A stretch of DNA of 32,221 bases from Deltaproteobacteria bacterium (GTDB taxonomy: Bacteria > Myxococcota > Myxococcia > Myxococcales > 40CM-4-68-19). Made by a program: the position numbers and the translations under genes. Positions 10,283 through 18,391 of this stretch are shown here, piece after piece (positions within the stretch are counted from its first letter, which is position 1; each line of letters starts with the position of its first letter). The stretch lies in contig JANXXR010000144.1 in NCBI GenBank assembly GCA_025350525.1, forward strand, positions 1 to 32,221. The letters run 5' to 3'. The notes beneath the pieces are model-generated. The model was not told the origin of the DNA. It did no database searches and saw only the letters and a list, made by a program, of their open reading frames with translations.

Positions 10283-11003
10283 GCTTCTTCCCCAGGTAGG
10301 CCGAGATCACCTCGGGGTTCTGCACGATCTCCCTGGGCACGCCCGAGGCGATCAGCTTGCCGGCGTCGAGCACCACCACCTGCTCGCAGAGGCGCATCAC
10401 CGCGGCCATCACGTGCTCGGTCATGATGATGGAGACCTTGCGCTCGTCGCGGATGCGCAGGATGAGCGTGGCCATCTCCTGCGCCTCGGCGGGGTTGACG
10501 CCGGCGATGACCTCGTCGAGGAGCAGCACCCGCGGGTTGCAGGCCAGCGCGCGGGCCATCTCCAGCCGCTTGCGGCCCGCCAGCGTCAGGCCGGCCGGAT
10601 ACTGGTGTTGCCGCGCCGAGAGGCCGGCGAAGTCCAGCGCCTCGAGGGCCAGCGCGCGGGCGCCGGCGTGATCGCGCCCCGCGCACTGGACGGCCGCGAC
10701 CAGCGCGTTTTCGAAGAGCGTCAGGTTTGCAAACGGCCGGACGATCTGGTGGGTGCGGACCACGCCCGCGCGCGCGGCGCGGAAGGCGGGCAGCCCGGTG
10801 ATCTCGGTCTCGCCGAGGAAGACCCGGCCCGCCGTCGGCGGCGTCGAGCCGGCCAGCATCGAGAAACAGGTGCTCTTGCCGGCGCCGTTGGGGCCGATCA
10901 GGCCGAGGATCTGCCCCTCGGCCAGTTGCAGGGTCACTTCGTCGACGGCCTTGAGGCCGCCGAAGCGCTTCGACAATCCTTGGGCGCGCAGGGCGATGGC
11001 CAT
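10272..11003 (-). CDS. livG: Liv-type ABC transporter ATP-binding protein (cluster 2)
   Basis: GPNGAGKSTCFSMLAG, LAGRKRLEMARALA, VLLLDEVIAGVNP. Confidence 0.9.
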   Translation of the reverse strand: MAIALRAQGLSKRFGGLKAVDEVTLQLAEGQILGLIGPNGAGKSTCFSMLAGSTPPTAGRVFLGETEITGLPAFRAARAGVVRTHQIVRPFANLTLFENALVAAVQCAGRDHAGARALALEALDFAGLSARQHQYPAGLTLAGRKRLEMARALACNPRVLLLDEVIAGVNPAEAQEMATLILRIRDERKVSIIMTEHVMAAVMRLCEQVVVLDAGKLIASGVPREIVQNPEVISAYLGKKHEH

Positions 11004-11007
11004 CGCC

Positions 11008-11982
11008 TCAGTCCTCCCCGGCCACGCCGGTGACCGACAGGTCGGGCCGCACTCGGTGGAAGAGGCGCAGCGCGATGCCGGTGAGGCCCAGCGGCTCGAA
11101 GAGGATTACCAGCACCAACAGAATTCCATAGAGTCCGAGATAGAGCTGCGGATAGGAGGCGATCAGGTATTGCCGCAGCAGCACGAAGATGACCGCGCCC
11201 AGCGCGGGCCCGGCGATGGTCCCGATGCCGCCGATGACGCCCATCAACACCCAGGAGATCGATCGGTCGAAGCCGAACATATCGCCGGGCTCGATATAGC
11301 TGAAATAGGAGGCATAGAAGCCGCCGCAGACTCCCATCATCGCGCCGGAGAGGAAGAGCACCAGATCTTGCAGGCGCACCGCGCCCACGCCGACGTCGCT
11401 GGCGGCGTCGACGTCGCTCTTGATGGCGAGGAGCGAGAGGCCCAGGGAGGATCGGCGCAGCGCATAGGAAGCCGCCAGCGCCAGCGCCGCCAGGGCGAGG
11501 CCATACCAATAGAGCGTGTACTTGAGATTCGGGTGCATCGGCAGCGAGAGGCCGGAGGAGCCGCCGGTGAGCCAGTCCCAATAGGTGCCGACCAGGCGGG
11601 TGGCCTCGCCCACGCCGATGGTGGCGATGGAGAAATAGGGTCCGCGCAGGCGCAGGGTCGGGTGGCCCCAGAGGAGCGCGTAGGCGCCGGCGACGAGGCC
11701 GCCGAAGATCCAGGCGAAGACCATGGGCAGGTGCAGCGAGATCTCCCCGCGGGCCGCGACGAAGCCGCCCAGCCCGAACATGGCCGCGTGCCCGAAGCTG
11801 ACCTGTCCCAGATATCCGCCCAGCCAGTTCCAGGCCAGCGCCGCGGCGATGCCGATGAAGGTCAGCGTGAGGAGGTTGTGGAGGTAGAGGTTGTCGTGCA
11901 ACAGCGGCCCGACCGCCAGCACCGCGCAGGCGGCGCCCAGCCCGATGAGCGCCCGCCGGCTGATCCAGGGCGGCAGGCTCAT
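11008..11982 (-). CDS. livM: Liv-type ABC transporter permease (cluster 2)
   Basis: AALAWNWLGGYLGQVSFGHAAMFGLGGFVAA...GVIGGIGTIAGPALGAV. Confidence 0.9.
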   Translation of the reverse strand: MSLPPWISRRALIGLGAACAVLAVGPLLHDNLYLHNLLTLTFIGIAAALAWNWLGGYLGQVSFGHAAMFGLGGFVAARGEISLHLPMVFAWIFGGLVAGAYALLWGHPTLRLRGPYFSIATIGVGEATRLVGTYWDWLTGGSSGLSLPMHPNLKYTLYWYGLALAALALAASYALRRSSLGLSLLAIKSDVDAASDVGVGAVRLQDLVLFLSGAMMGVCGGFYASYFSYIEPGDMFGFDRSISWVLMGVIGGIGTIAGPALGAVIFVLLRQYLIASYPQLYLGLYGILLVLVILFEPLGLTGIALRLFHRVRPDLSVTGVAGED

Positions 11983-12860
11983 CCGAGCACACGCTGGCCG
12001 AAGAGGCCGCCGGGCCGCAGCACCAGCACCAGTACCAACAGGACGAAGCCCAGCGCCGCGGTGAGGTAGGTGGGAAAGCCCGGGATGGCGGTGGGGAAGA
12101 CCTCGACGGCCGCGAGGATGAGCGCGGCGATGGCGGTGCCGGCCACGCTGCCGAGGCCGCCCAGCACCACCACCACGAAGGACTTGAGCAGCTCGGCGGC
12201 GCCGAAGCTAGGGTTGAAGGGAAAGAGGGTCGCGCCGAGGAGGCCGGCCACCGAGGCCAGCGCGGTGCCCAGGCCAAAGGTCAGCGCGTAGATGCGGTCG
12301 ACGCGGATGCCCTGGAGCGTGCAGCTCTCCGGATTCTGCGCCACTGCGCGCAGCGCCTTCCCGAAGTAGGTCTTGGTCAGAAGTATATGAAGTATACCCA
12401 GCGTCGCCAGCGCCACGCCGAAGACGGCGAGGCGGTTGACCGAGACCTGCGCGCCGGCCAGCGTGATGGCCCGGGTGGCGTAGGTGGTGTGGACGGTCTG
12501 GTCGTTCCCGGTGAAGAGCAGGTAGGCGATGTTGCGCATCACCAGCCAGACGCCGAAGAGGAGCAGGAGCGACTGCACTCCTCCGGCGGCGCCGCGCGGC
12601 AGCCGGTGCACCAGCAGGCGGTACATCCCCATCCCCACGAGGAAGGCCACCGTGCCCACCGGCAGCAGCGCCAGGTACGGATCGATCCCGAACTCGCTGT
12701 GCAGATACCAGCCCGCGTAGGCGCCGGCCATGATCATGCCGCCGTGGTTCAGGTTGACGATGCGGAGCACGCCGTAGATGAGGCCGAGCCCGTACGCCAT
12801 GGTGGCGTAGAGGCCCGCCAGAAGAACGGAGGCGATGACCAGCTCGAGGAACCGCTCCAC
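11979..12860 (-). CDS. livH: Liv-type ABC transporter permease (cluster 2)
   Basis: GTG start overlapping the SBP stop (TAGTG); YGLGLIYGVLRIVNLNHGGMIMAGAYAGWYL...VLGGLGSVAGTAIAALIL. Confidence 0.87.
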   Translation of the reverse strand: MERFLELVIASVLLAGLYATMAYGLGLIYGVLRIVNLNHGGMIMAGAYAGWYLHSEFGIDPYLALLPVGTVAFLVGMGMYRLLVHRLPRGAAGGVQSLLLLFGVWLVMRNIAYLLFTGNDQTVHTTYATRAITLAGAQVSVNRLAVFGVALATLGILHILLTKTYFGKALRAVAQNPESCTLQGIRVDRIYALTFGLGTALASVAGLLGATLFPFNPSFGAAELLKSFVVVVLGGLGSVAGTAIAALILAAVEVFPTAIPGFPTYLTAALGFVLLVLVLVLRPGGLFGQRVLG

Positions 12861-14146
12861 TACTTGGCGCAGCCGGGATTGGGTGCGATGCCCTGGCCCA
12901 GCGCGACTTCCGGCGGCGCGATCACCGGCGCGCTGCCGTCGGGCAGGTTCTGCTGCACCACGAAGGGCGCGTGGACTTGCTGGCCGAACTCCGCCGGGAA
13001 GCTCAGCTCGCCGCCTGGCAAGAGCGAGGGGATCTTCAGCGAGGCGAGCTTGGCCCGCACCGCTTCGCGATCGGTGGAGCCCGCCTGGGAGATGGCGGTG
13101 AAGAGCGCCCGCGCCGTCTCGTAGCCCAGCGCCTGGTACCACTCCGGCGAGCGGCCGCCGTTCTTCGACTTGAAGAGCTCGACGAACTTCTTCGCCTCCG
13201 GGTTCTTGCCGGCGAGCTGCGAGCTCCACCAGACCGCGCTGAGCACGTACTCGACGTTCTTCTTGCCCAGCGCCTCGGCGGCCTGCTTCTCACTGCCGCG
13301 CGCGCCGTAGCTCTGGATCTTGTGGCAGAGCCCCGCGGTGACGTACTGGCGCTGCATGGTGATGTAGTCGGGCAGGTGCGCGTCGGCGAGGAAGAGGTCG
13401 GCGTTGGCGGCCTTGACCTTGCCCAGGAGCGCGCTGAAGTCCTTGCCGGAGAGCTCGAAGGATTCGTCCACCACCACCGTGTAGTTCTTCGTCTTGGTGG
13501 CGAAGTCGGTCACGCCTTTGCGGAAGTCCTTGCCGTGCGAGGTGTTCTCCCAGAGCAGCGCGATGGTGGCGGGCTTGGGCAGCTTGCCGGCCTGCTGCTG
13601 CGTATCGACCCACTTCATGATCGACTCGGCCAGCAACTCGACCGGCGCCAGGAGGCCGAAGACCCACTTGTACCCGCGCTTGTAGATGGCGGTGGCGGCT
13701 CCGCCGCCGTTGACGTAGGGGATGCCGTTCTGCTCGGCCACCACGCTCTGCGCCTCCACCAGATTGGTGGCGTAGGTCCCCAGCAGGAAGCTGACCTTGT
13801 CGCTGTTGATCAGGCGATCGGCGAGGGAGGCGGCGGTGGCCTGCGTGCTGGTGTCGTCGAGCAGGGTCAACTCGACTTTCATCTTCTTGCCGCCCACCTC
13901 GATGCCGCCGTTCTGGGCCGCCTCGGCGAAAGCGAGGTCGTAGCCTTCCTTGTAGAAGCCGCCGATGCGGGACTCGGCGCCGGTGAGCGGGAGGGTGGCG
14001 CCGATGCGGATGGCGCCTGCGCTGTCGCCCGCCGCCGGAGCGGCGGTGCCGCCGCTGGGAGCGCTGTCGGCAGGAGCGGGGCCCGACTTCTTGCAGGCGG
14101 CCATGAGGACGACGAAGAAGAGGAGGCAGACCCTTGAGGTGCGCAT
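12860..14146 (-). CDS. livK: Liv-type substrate-binding lipoprotein (cluster 2)
   Basis: Lipobox MRTSRVCLLFFVVLMAACKKSG; IRIGATLPLTGAESRIGGFYKEGYDLAFAEAAQNGGIEVGGKKMKVELTLLDD. Confidence 0.88.
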   Translation of the reverse strand: MRTSRVCLLFFVVLMAACKKSGPAPADSAPSGGTAAPAAGDSAGAIRIGATLPLTGAESRIGGFYKEGYDLAFAEAAQNGGIEVGGKKMKVELTLLDDTSTQATAASLADRLINSDKVSFLLGTYATNLVEAQSVVAEQNGIPYVNGGGAATAIYKRGYKWVFGLLAPVELLAESIMKWVDTQQQAGKLPKPATIALLWENTSHGKDFRKGVTDFATKTKNYTVVVDESFELSGKDFSALLGKVKAANADLFLADAHLPDYITMQRQYVTAGLCHKIQSYGARGSEKQAAEALGKKNVEYVLSAVWWSSQLAGKNPEAKKFVELFKSKNGGRSPEWYQALGYETARALFTAISQAGSTDREAVRAKLASLKIPSLLPGGELSFPAEFGQQVHAPFVVQQNLPDGSAPVIAPPEVALGQGIAPNPGCAK

Positions 14147-14289
14147 GGCGCGGGAGGTAACGACTTTTTGCAAAAGACTTCAAGCGCGCGCTGCGGCACG
14201 CCTTCGGTCGCCCGTCCAATGGCGCACGTTTGCAGGGCGTCGAGGCAAAGCGGAAAGCGGAGTCGCGAGAGGCCGCGGTGAGGATCGCG

Positions 14290-14596
14290 TCGTGTCGGCC
14301 ATGGTCCGGGGGCAAGTTGCGGCATCAGCTTGCGAGCCTGCACGATCCAGTCCTCGACCTCAGGCGGGACCGCTTGCGGGTCGACTGCGGGCGCCGTGAC
14401 CTCTCCTCGACGGCGCGCACATCGTGGGCCGCGTCGCGAAGGCGCTTTACGCCTGCGTAGTCGGACGGCTCACGCCGAACTTGCGGCAGAGGTAGCTCAT
14501 CTCGGTGGCGCCACCTTCGGCCTCGTTCCAGCGCCGCTCCCACTCCAACACGAAGCTCACTCGCTCCTTCATCGCGTCCGTCGCTTTCCAGGGCAT
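14290..14596 (-). pseudogene. Frameshifted/truncated IS481-family-like transposase remnant
   Basis: Frame 1 from 14596: MPWKATDAMKERVSFVLEWERRWNEAEGGATEMSYLCRKFGVSRPT..., stop at 14447. Continues in another frame as YAGVKRLRDAAHDVRAVEERSRRPQST, then decays. MPWKxxxxMxERxxFVxExER and DVRAVEERSRRP are recognisable IS481 transposase N-terminal motifs. Left limit approximate. Confidence 0.75.
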
Positions 14597-14680
14597 CGCT
14601 CTTTGTCTGCGATGTCGCCGTGCAATGGGCGCGAGGTGGAAAGGATGTCGGCGTGCTGACGTGTAAAGGATCTATCTGGT

Positions 14681-15358
14681 TTGCACCCAGTCCCCCGTTT
14701 TCAGCTGTGCAAGGGCGGCTTGACGCGATGCCTGAACTATGCTAAATCAAGATGGAGGAAGCAGCTTCCATTGCCGCTCAAGATCTGGGGAGGAAAGCGC
14801 AAAGGCGCGGGCCGCCCGCCCACCGGAGCGAAGCCGGGAGTCTCGCATCTGAGGCGCGCCCGGTTTCCCAAGCGGCACCCGGTGCACGTCACGCTGCGGA
14901 CCCTGCCGGGCACGGGATACCTGCGCGGCGACCGGAGGTATCGGGCCATCGTCGAGGCGCTGCGCGAGGCGAAGGAGCGGCACGGCCTGCGGGTCATTCA
15001 TTACTCCGTGCAGGGCAATCATCTGCATCTGCTGGTCGAGGCCGACGGCGCCGAGAGCCTCGCCCGCGGAGTGCAGGGGCTCTCGGTCCGGCTGGCGCGG
15101 GCGCTCAACCGAGTGGCGCGGCGGCGCGGAGGCGTTTTCGCCGATCGCTACCATGCGCATGTCCTGGCCTCGCGCCGCGAGGTGGCGCGGGCGCTGCGCT
15201 ACCTCCTCGAGAACTTCCGCCACCACCTGCGGGAAGACATCGCGCCGCGCGGCGCAGATCCATGCTCCTCCGCGGTGTGGCTCACCCTGCCGCTGACCGA
15301 CGACGCGCCGGTGCTGCGACCGCGGACCTGGCTGCTGCGCCACGCGCGCGACGGATAG
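14681..15358 (+). CDS. REP-associated tyrosine transposase (RAYT)/Y1 HUH transposase-like protein
   Basis: GGKRKGAGRPPTG N-terminus, HPVHVTLR, HUH motif in HYSVQGNHLHLLVEA, GGVFADRYHAH, candidate catalytic Tyr in ALRYLLENFRHH. Real start probably downstream of the TTG. Confidence 0.85.
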   Translation: MHPVPRFQLCKGGLTRCLNYAKSRWRKQLPLPLKIWGGKRKGAGRPPTGAKPGVSHLRRARFPKRHPVHVTLRTLPGTGYLRGDRRYRAIVEALREAKERHGLRVIHYSVQGNHLHLLVEADGAESLARGVQGLSVRLARALNRVARRRGGVFADRYHAHVLASRREVARALRYLLENFRHHLREDIAPRGADPCSSAVWLTLPLTDDAPVLRPRTWLLRHARDG

Positions 15359-15429
15359 CGGCACTGGACGACGCCGCAGCCAGATCTCGCTGGGAGGAGG
15401 ACCACGGCTCGCCCAGCGGCCCGGGAGTG

Positions 15430-15454
15430 GTACGAGGGGCGGAGCCCCTTGTAC
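15430..15454. repeat. REP-like hairpin, 11-bp stem with GGA triloop
   Basis: GTACGAGGGGC-GGA-GCCCCTTGTAC; one G.T wobble on the plus strand. Confidence 0.7.
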
Positions 15455-15460
15455 AGCGGA

Positions 15461-15475
15461 GCGGGCGCAGCCCGC
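15461..15475. repeat. REP-like hairpin, 6-bp stem with GCA triloop
   Basis: GCGGGC-GCA-GCCCGC, 6 nt after the previous hairpin. Confidence 0.6.
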
Positions 15476-15520
15476 GCAGCGCCCCAAAAGAAGAAATGCC
15501 CGGCAGGGTGCTGGCTCTGG

Positions 15521-15556
15521 CCGAAGCCTGGATCTGGAAGCCTGAAGCTTGCTTCA
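15521..15556. repeat. Degenerate GCCTGAAGC/GCTTCA heptad-family repeat
   Basis: ccgaagcctggatctggaagcctgaagcttgcttca. Confidence 0.5.
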
Positions 15557-15579
15557 ACGCGTTTCGATGAACCGGCGTG

Positions 15580-15720
15580 CGCCACCGCCTGCGCGAAGAC
15601 GTCGCGCCGCAGGGCGCAGATCCCTGCTCCTCCGCGGTGTGGCTGACCATTCCGCTGTCCGCCGACGCGCCCGTCCTGCGTCCGCGAACCTGGCTGCTGC
15701 GGCACCCCAGCGGAGACTGA
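15580..15720 (+). pseudogene. Second, truncated RAYT C-terminal fragment
   Basis: RHRLREDVAPQGADPCSSAVWLTIPLSADAPVLRPRTWLLRHPSGD*, near-identical to the intact RAYT C-terminus RHHLREDIAPRGADPCSSAVWLTLPLTDDAPVLRPRTWLLRHARDG*. Confidence 0.88.
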
Positions 15721-15776
15721 TCCAACCTCCAACGCTGACACGCGGGGCCTTTACAGCGCCGCCTGCCTCCGCATAC

Positions 15777-16706
15777 ATGCGCTTGATGCGCCTCGTGCTC
15801 CTCGTCCTGCTCCTCGCCCTCTCCTCCCGCGCCGAGGACGTCGTCCGGCTCGGCAACCTCAAGTTCGCCCACTACGGCGCCGTCTCGCACATGAAGGAAG
15901 TGTGCCCGAAGTTCGGCATCCGCCTCGAAGAGCGCGTCTTCGCCAAGGGCCTCGACATCGTGCCGGGCATCCTCGCCGGAGAGATCGATCTCGCCGCCAG
16001 CGCCCTCGACGCCGCCATCGCCGGCCGCGCCGCCGGTGCACCCGTCTTCGTGGTCGCCGGGTTCGCCAAGGGCGGCGCCCGCATCGTCGTCGGCAAGGAC
16101 AAAGGCATCGCCAGGATCGAGGACCTGAAGGGCCGCAAGATCGGCACCGCCCGCGGCGGCGCGCAGGAGCTGCTCCTCTACGCCGAGCTGGGCAAGCACG
16201 GCCTTGCCCAGAAGGACGTGCAGGTCGTCTTCCTCGCCTACGCCGACCTGAACCAGGCGCTGCAATCGGGCCAGCTCGACGCCATCAGCCAGTCGGAGCC
16301 GCAGTCGTCGCAGGCCATCCGGCAGGGCTACGCGGTCGAGCTCATCAAGCCCTACGACACCGAGATGGGCGAGCCCATCCGCGCGCTGGTGATGACCGAG
16401 AAGCTCTACGCGAACCACGCCCTGGCGCTGCGGACCATGAAATGCTTCGTCGCCTCGACGCGCGACTTCCTCGCCCATCCCGACCAGGCGGAGAAGTACG
16501 TCCGCGAGCAGGTCTTCAAGGGCGCCCTCGCCGCCGACGAGTACAAGGACGCCCTGGGCAACGCCGCCTTCACCACCGACATCACGCCCGAGCACGTGCA
16601 GGTGACGGCCGATCTGATGGTCAAGTACGGCGTGGGCAAGCTGCCCAAGGCGCCGCAGGCGAAGGACTTCGTCAGGCTGGACCTGCTCGAGGAAGCCAAG
16701 CGGTGA
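15777..16706 (+). CDS. NMT1/SsuA/TauA-family ABC substrate-binding protein
   Basis: Signal peptide MRLMRLVLLVLLLALSSRA; DVVRLGNLKFAHYGAV...LDIVPGILAGEIDLAASALDAAIAGRAAG; IEDLKGRKIGTARGGAQELLLYAEL. Confidence 0.82.
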   Translation: MRLMRLVLLVLLLALSSRAEDVVRLGNLKFAHYGAVSHMKEVCPKFGIRLEERVFAKGLDIVPGILAGEIDLAASALDAAIAGRAAGAPVFVVAGFAKGGARIVVGKDKGIARIEDLKGRKIGTARGGAQELLLYAELGKHGLAQKDVQVVFLAYADLNQALQSGQLDAISQSEPQSSQAIRQGYAVELIKPYDTEMGEPIRALVMTEKLYANHALALRTMKCFVASTRDFLAHPDQAEKYVREQVFKGALAADEYKDALGNAAFTTDITPEHVQVTADLMVKYGVGKLPKAPQAKDFVRLDLLEEAKR

Positions 16707-17461
16707 TCCGCGCGCTCCGCTCGCTGGCGGCGCCGCTGGTGGTGCTGCTCTGCTGGGAAGCCACCTGCCGCTTCGCCCACGTCAGCCCCGCCATCCTGCC
16801 GCCGCCCTCGCAGGTGGCGCGCAAGTGGATCGAGTACCTGCGCGGCGGCGAGCTCGCGGCCGACGCGCTCTCCACCCTCTTCCGCGTCGCCGTCGGCTTC
16901 GCGCTGGGCGCCGGGCTGGCACTGCCGCTCGGTCTGTGGATGGGTGCGCGAGACAGAGTATACACGGTATTCAATCCGCTGATCCAGGTGCTGCGCCCCA
17001 TCCCGCCCATCGCCTGGATCCCGCTCTCCATCCTCTGGTTCGGGCTGGGCAACCCGCCCTCGTTCTTTCTCATCGCGCTCGGCGCCTTCTTCCCGGTGCT
17101 GATGAACACCATCGCCGGCGTCCGCAACGTCGACGCCATCTACCTCCGGGTGGCGCAGAACCTGGGCGCCAGCTCGGCCACCCTCTTCCGCCGGGTGCTG
17201 CTGCCGGGAGCCATGCCGCAGATCCTCGCCGGCCTGCGCATCGGCGTCGGCGTCGCCTTCATCTGCGTCATCGTCGCCGAGATGATCGCCGTCAACAACG
17301 GGCTCGGCTACCGCATCCTCGAGGCGCGCGAGTACTTCTGGTCCGACAAGATCATCGCCGGCATGATCACCATCGGCCTGATCGGCCTGGTCATCGACAC
17401 CGGCATGGCCCGCCTCAACGACCGCCTCTTGCGCTGGCACCGCGGGATCGAAAGTGCCTGA
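16703..17461 (+). CDS. SsuC/TauC-family ABC permease
   Basis: GTG start overlapping the SBP stop; ILPPPSQVARKWIEYL...LRPIPPIAWIPLSILWFGLG...NLGASSATLFRRVLLPGAMPQILAGLRIGVGVAF. Confidence 0.9.
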   Translation: MIRALRSLAAPLVVLLCWEATCRFAHVSPAILPPPSQVARKWIEYLRGGELAADALSTLFRVAVGFALGAGLALPLGLWMGARDRVYTVFNPLIQVLRPIPPIAWIPLSILWFGLGNPPSFFLIALGAFFPVLMNTIAGVRNVDAIYLRVAQNLGASSATLFRRVLLPGAMPQILAGLRIGVGVAFICVIVAEMIAVNNGLGYRILEAREYFWSDKIIAGMITIGLIGLVIDTGMARLNDRLLRWHRGIESA

Positions 17462-18278
17462 GCCGAAGGACCAGGCTCCCGTCGTCCGGCTGCGCGGCGT
17501 GCGCAAGCAGTTCGGCCCGGACACGACCGCGGCCTCAGGCCAGCCCATCCACGCCCTCGACGGCATCGACCTCGACGTCCACCAGGGCGAATTGGTCTGC
17601 CTGCTCGGGCCCTCGGGCTGCGGCAAGTCCACGCTGCTCAACGTCATCGCCGGCTTCGTCAAGCCGGATGCGGGCACGGTCGAGGCCTTTGGAAGGCCTG
17701 TGGTGGCCCCCGGCCCCGAGCGCGCCATGGTCTTCCAGGAGTACGCGCTCTTCCCCTGGATGACGGTTTCGGAGAACATCGCCTTCGGCCTCGAGATCAA
17801 GAAGGCGCCGGCCGCGCAGGTGCGGGAGACGGTGGAAGCGCTCCTTGCCAAGCTCTCGCTGCGCGGCTTCGGCGATCGCTTCCCCAAGGACCTCTCGGGC
17901 GGCATGCGCCAGCGGGTGGCCATCGCGCGGGCGCTGGCCGTCGATTCGCCCATGCTGCTGATGGACGAGCCCTTCGGGGCCCTCGACGCGCTCACCCGCC
18001 GCTCCATGCAGGAGGAGCTGCTCCGCATCTGGGGCGAATTGCGCAAGACCATCGTCTTCGTCACCCACGGCATCGACGAATCGGTGGTGCTGGCCGACCG
18101 CGTGGTGGTGATGACCTACCGCCCGGGGACGGTGAAGCGCATCGTCGAGGTGGGGCTGCCCCGGCCGCGCCAGCCGGCCTCGCCAGGCTTTGCCGCCGTG
18201 CTCGCCGAGCTGACCGCGCTGGTGCAGGAAGAGCAGATGCGTCACGAACGCGACGAAGCCTCCGCCGGGGCCATTTGA
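17454..18278 (+). CDS. SsuB/TauB-family ABC ATP-binding protein
   Basis: GPSGCGKSTLLNVIAGF, LSGGMRQRVAIARALA, LLMDEPFGALDALTR. Confidence 0.92.
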   Translation: MPEPKDQAPVVRLRGVRKQFGPDTTAASGQPIHALDGIDLDVHQGELVCLLGPSGCGKSTLLNVIAGFVKPDAGTVEAFGRPVVAPGPERAMVFQEYALFPWMTVSENIAFGLEIKKAPAAQVRETVEALLAKLSLRGFGDRFPKDLSGGMRQRVAIARALAVDSPMLLMDEPFGALDALTRRSMQEELLRIWGELRKTIVFVTHGIDESVVLADRVVVMTYRPGTVKRIVEVGLPRPRQPASPGFAAVLAELTALVQEEQMRHERDEASAGAI

Positions 18279-18348
18279 TAATTTTGCAGTGGCTGTGCTA
18301 ACTCCTTCGTCGTCTTGTAACTGTAGCTCGCACCTCTGTCGCGGCATC

Positions 18349-18366
18349 GCAAACAACCCCGTTTGC
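18349..18366. promoter_or_regulatory. Inverted repeat in the MFS gene leader
   Basis: GCAAAC-AACCCC-GTTTGC, about 25 nt upstream of the ATG. Confidence 0.35.
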
Positions 18367-18391
18367 AAAAGCTGAAAGTCGAGGAGCAAGC

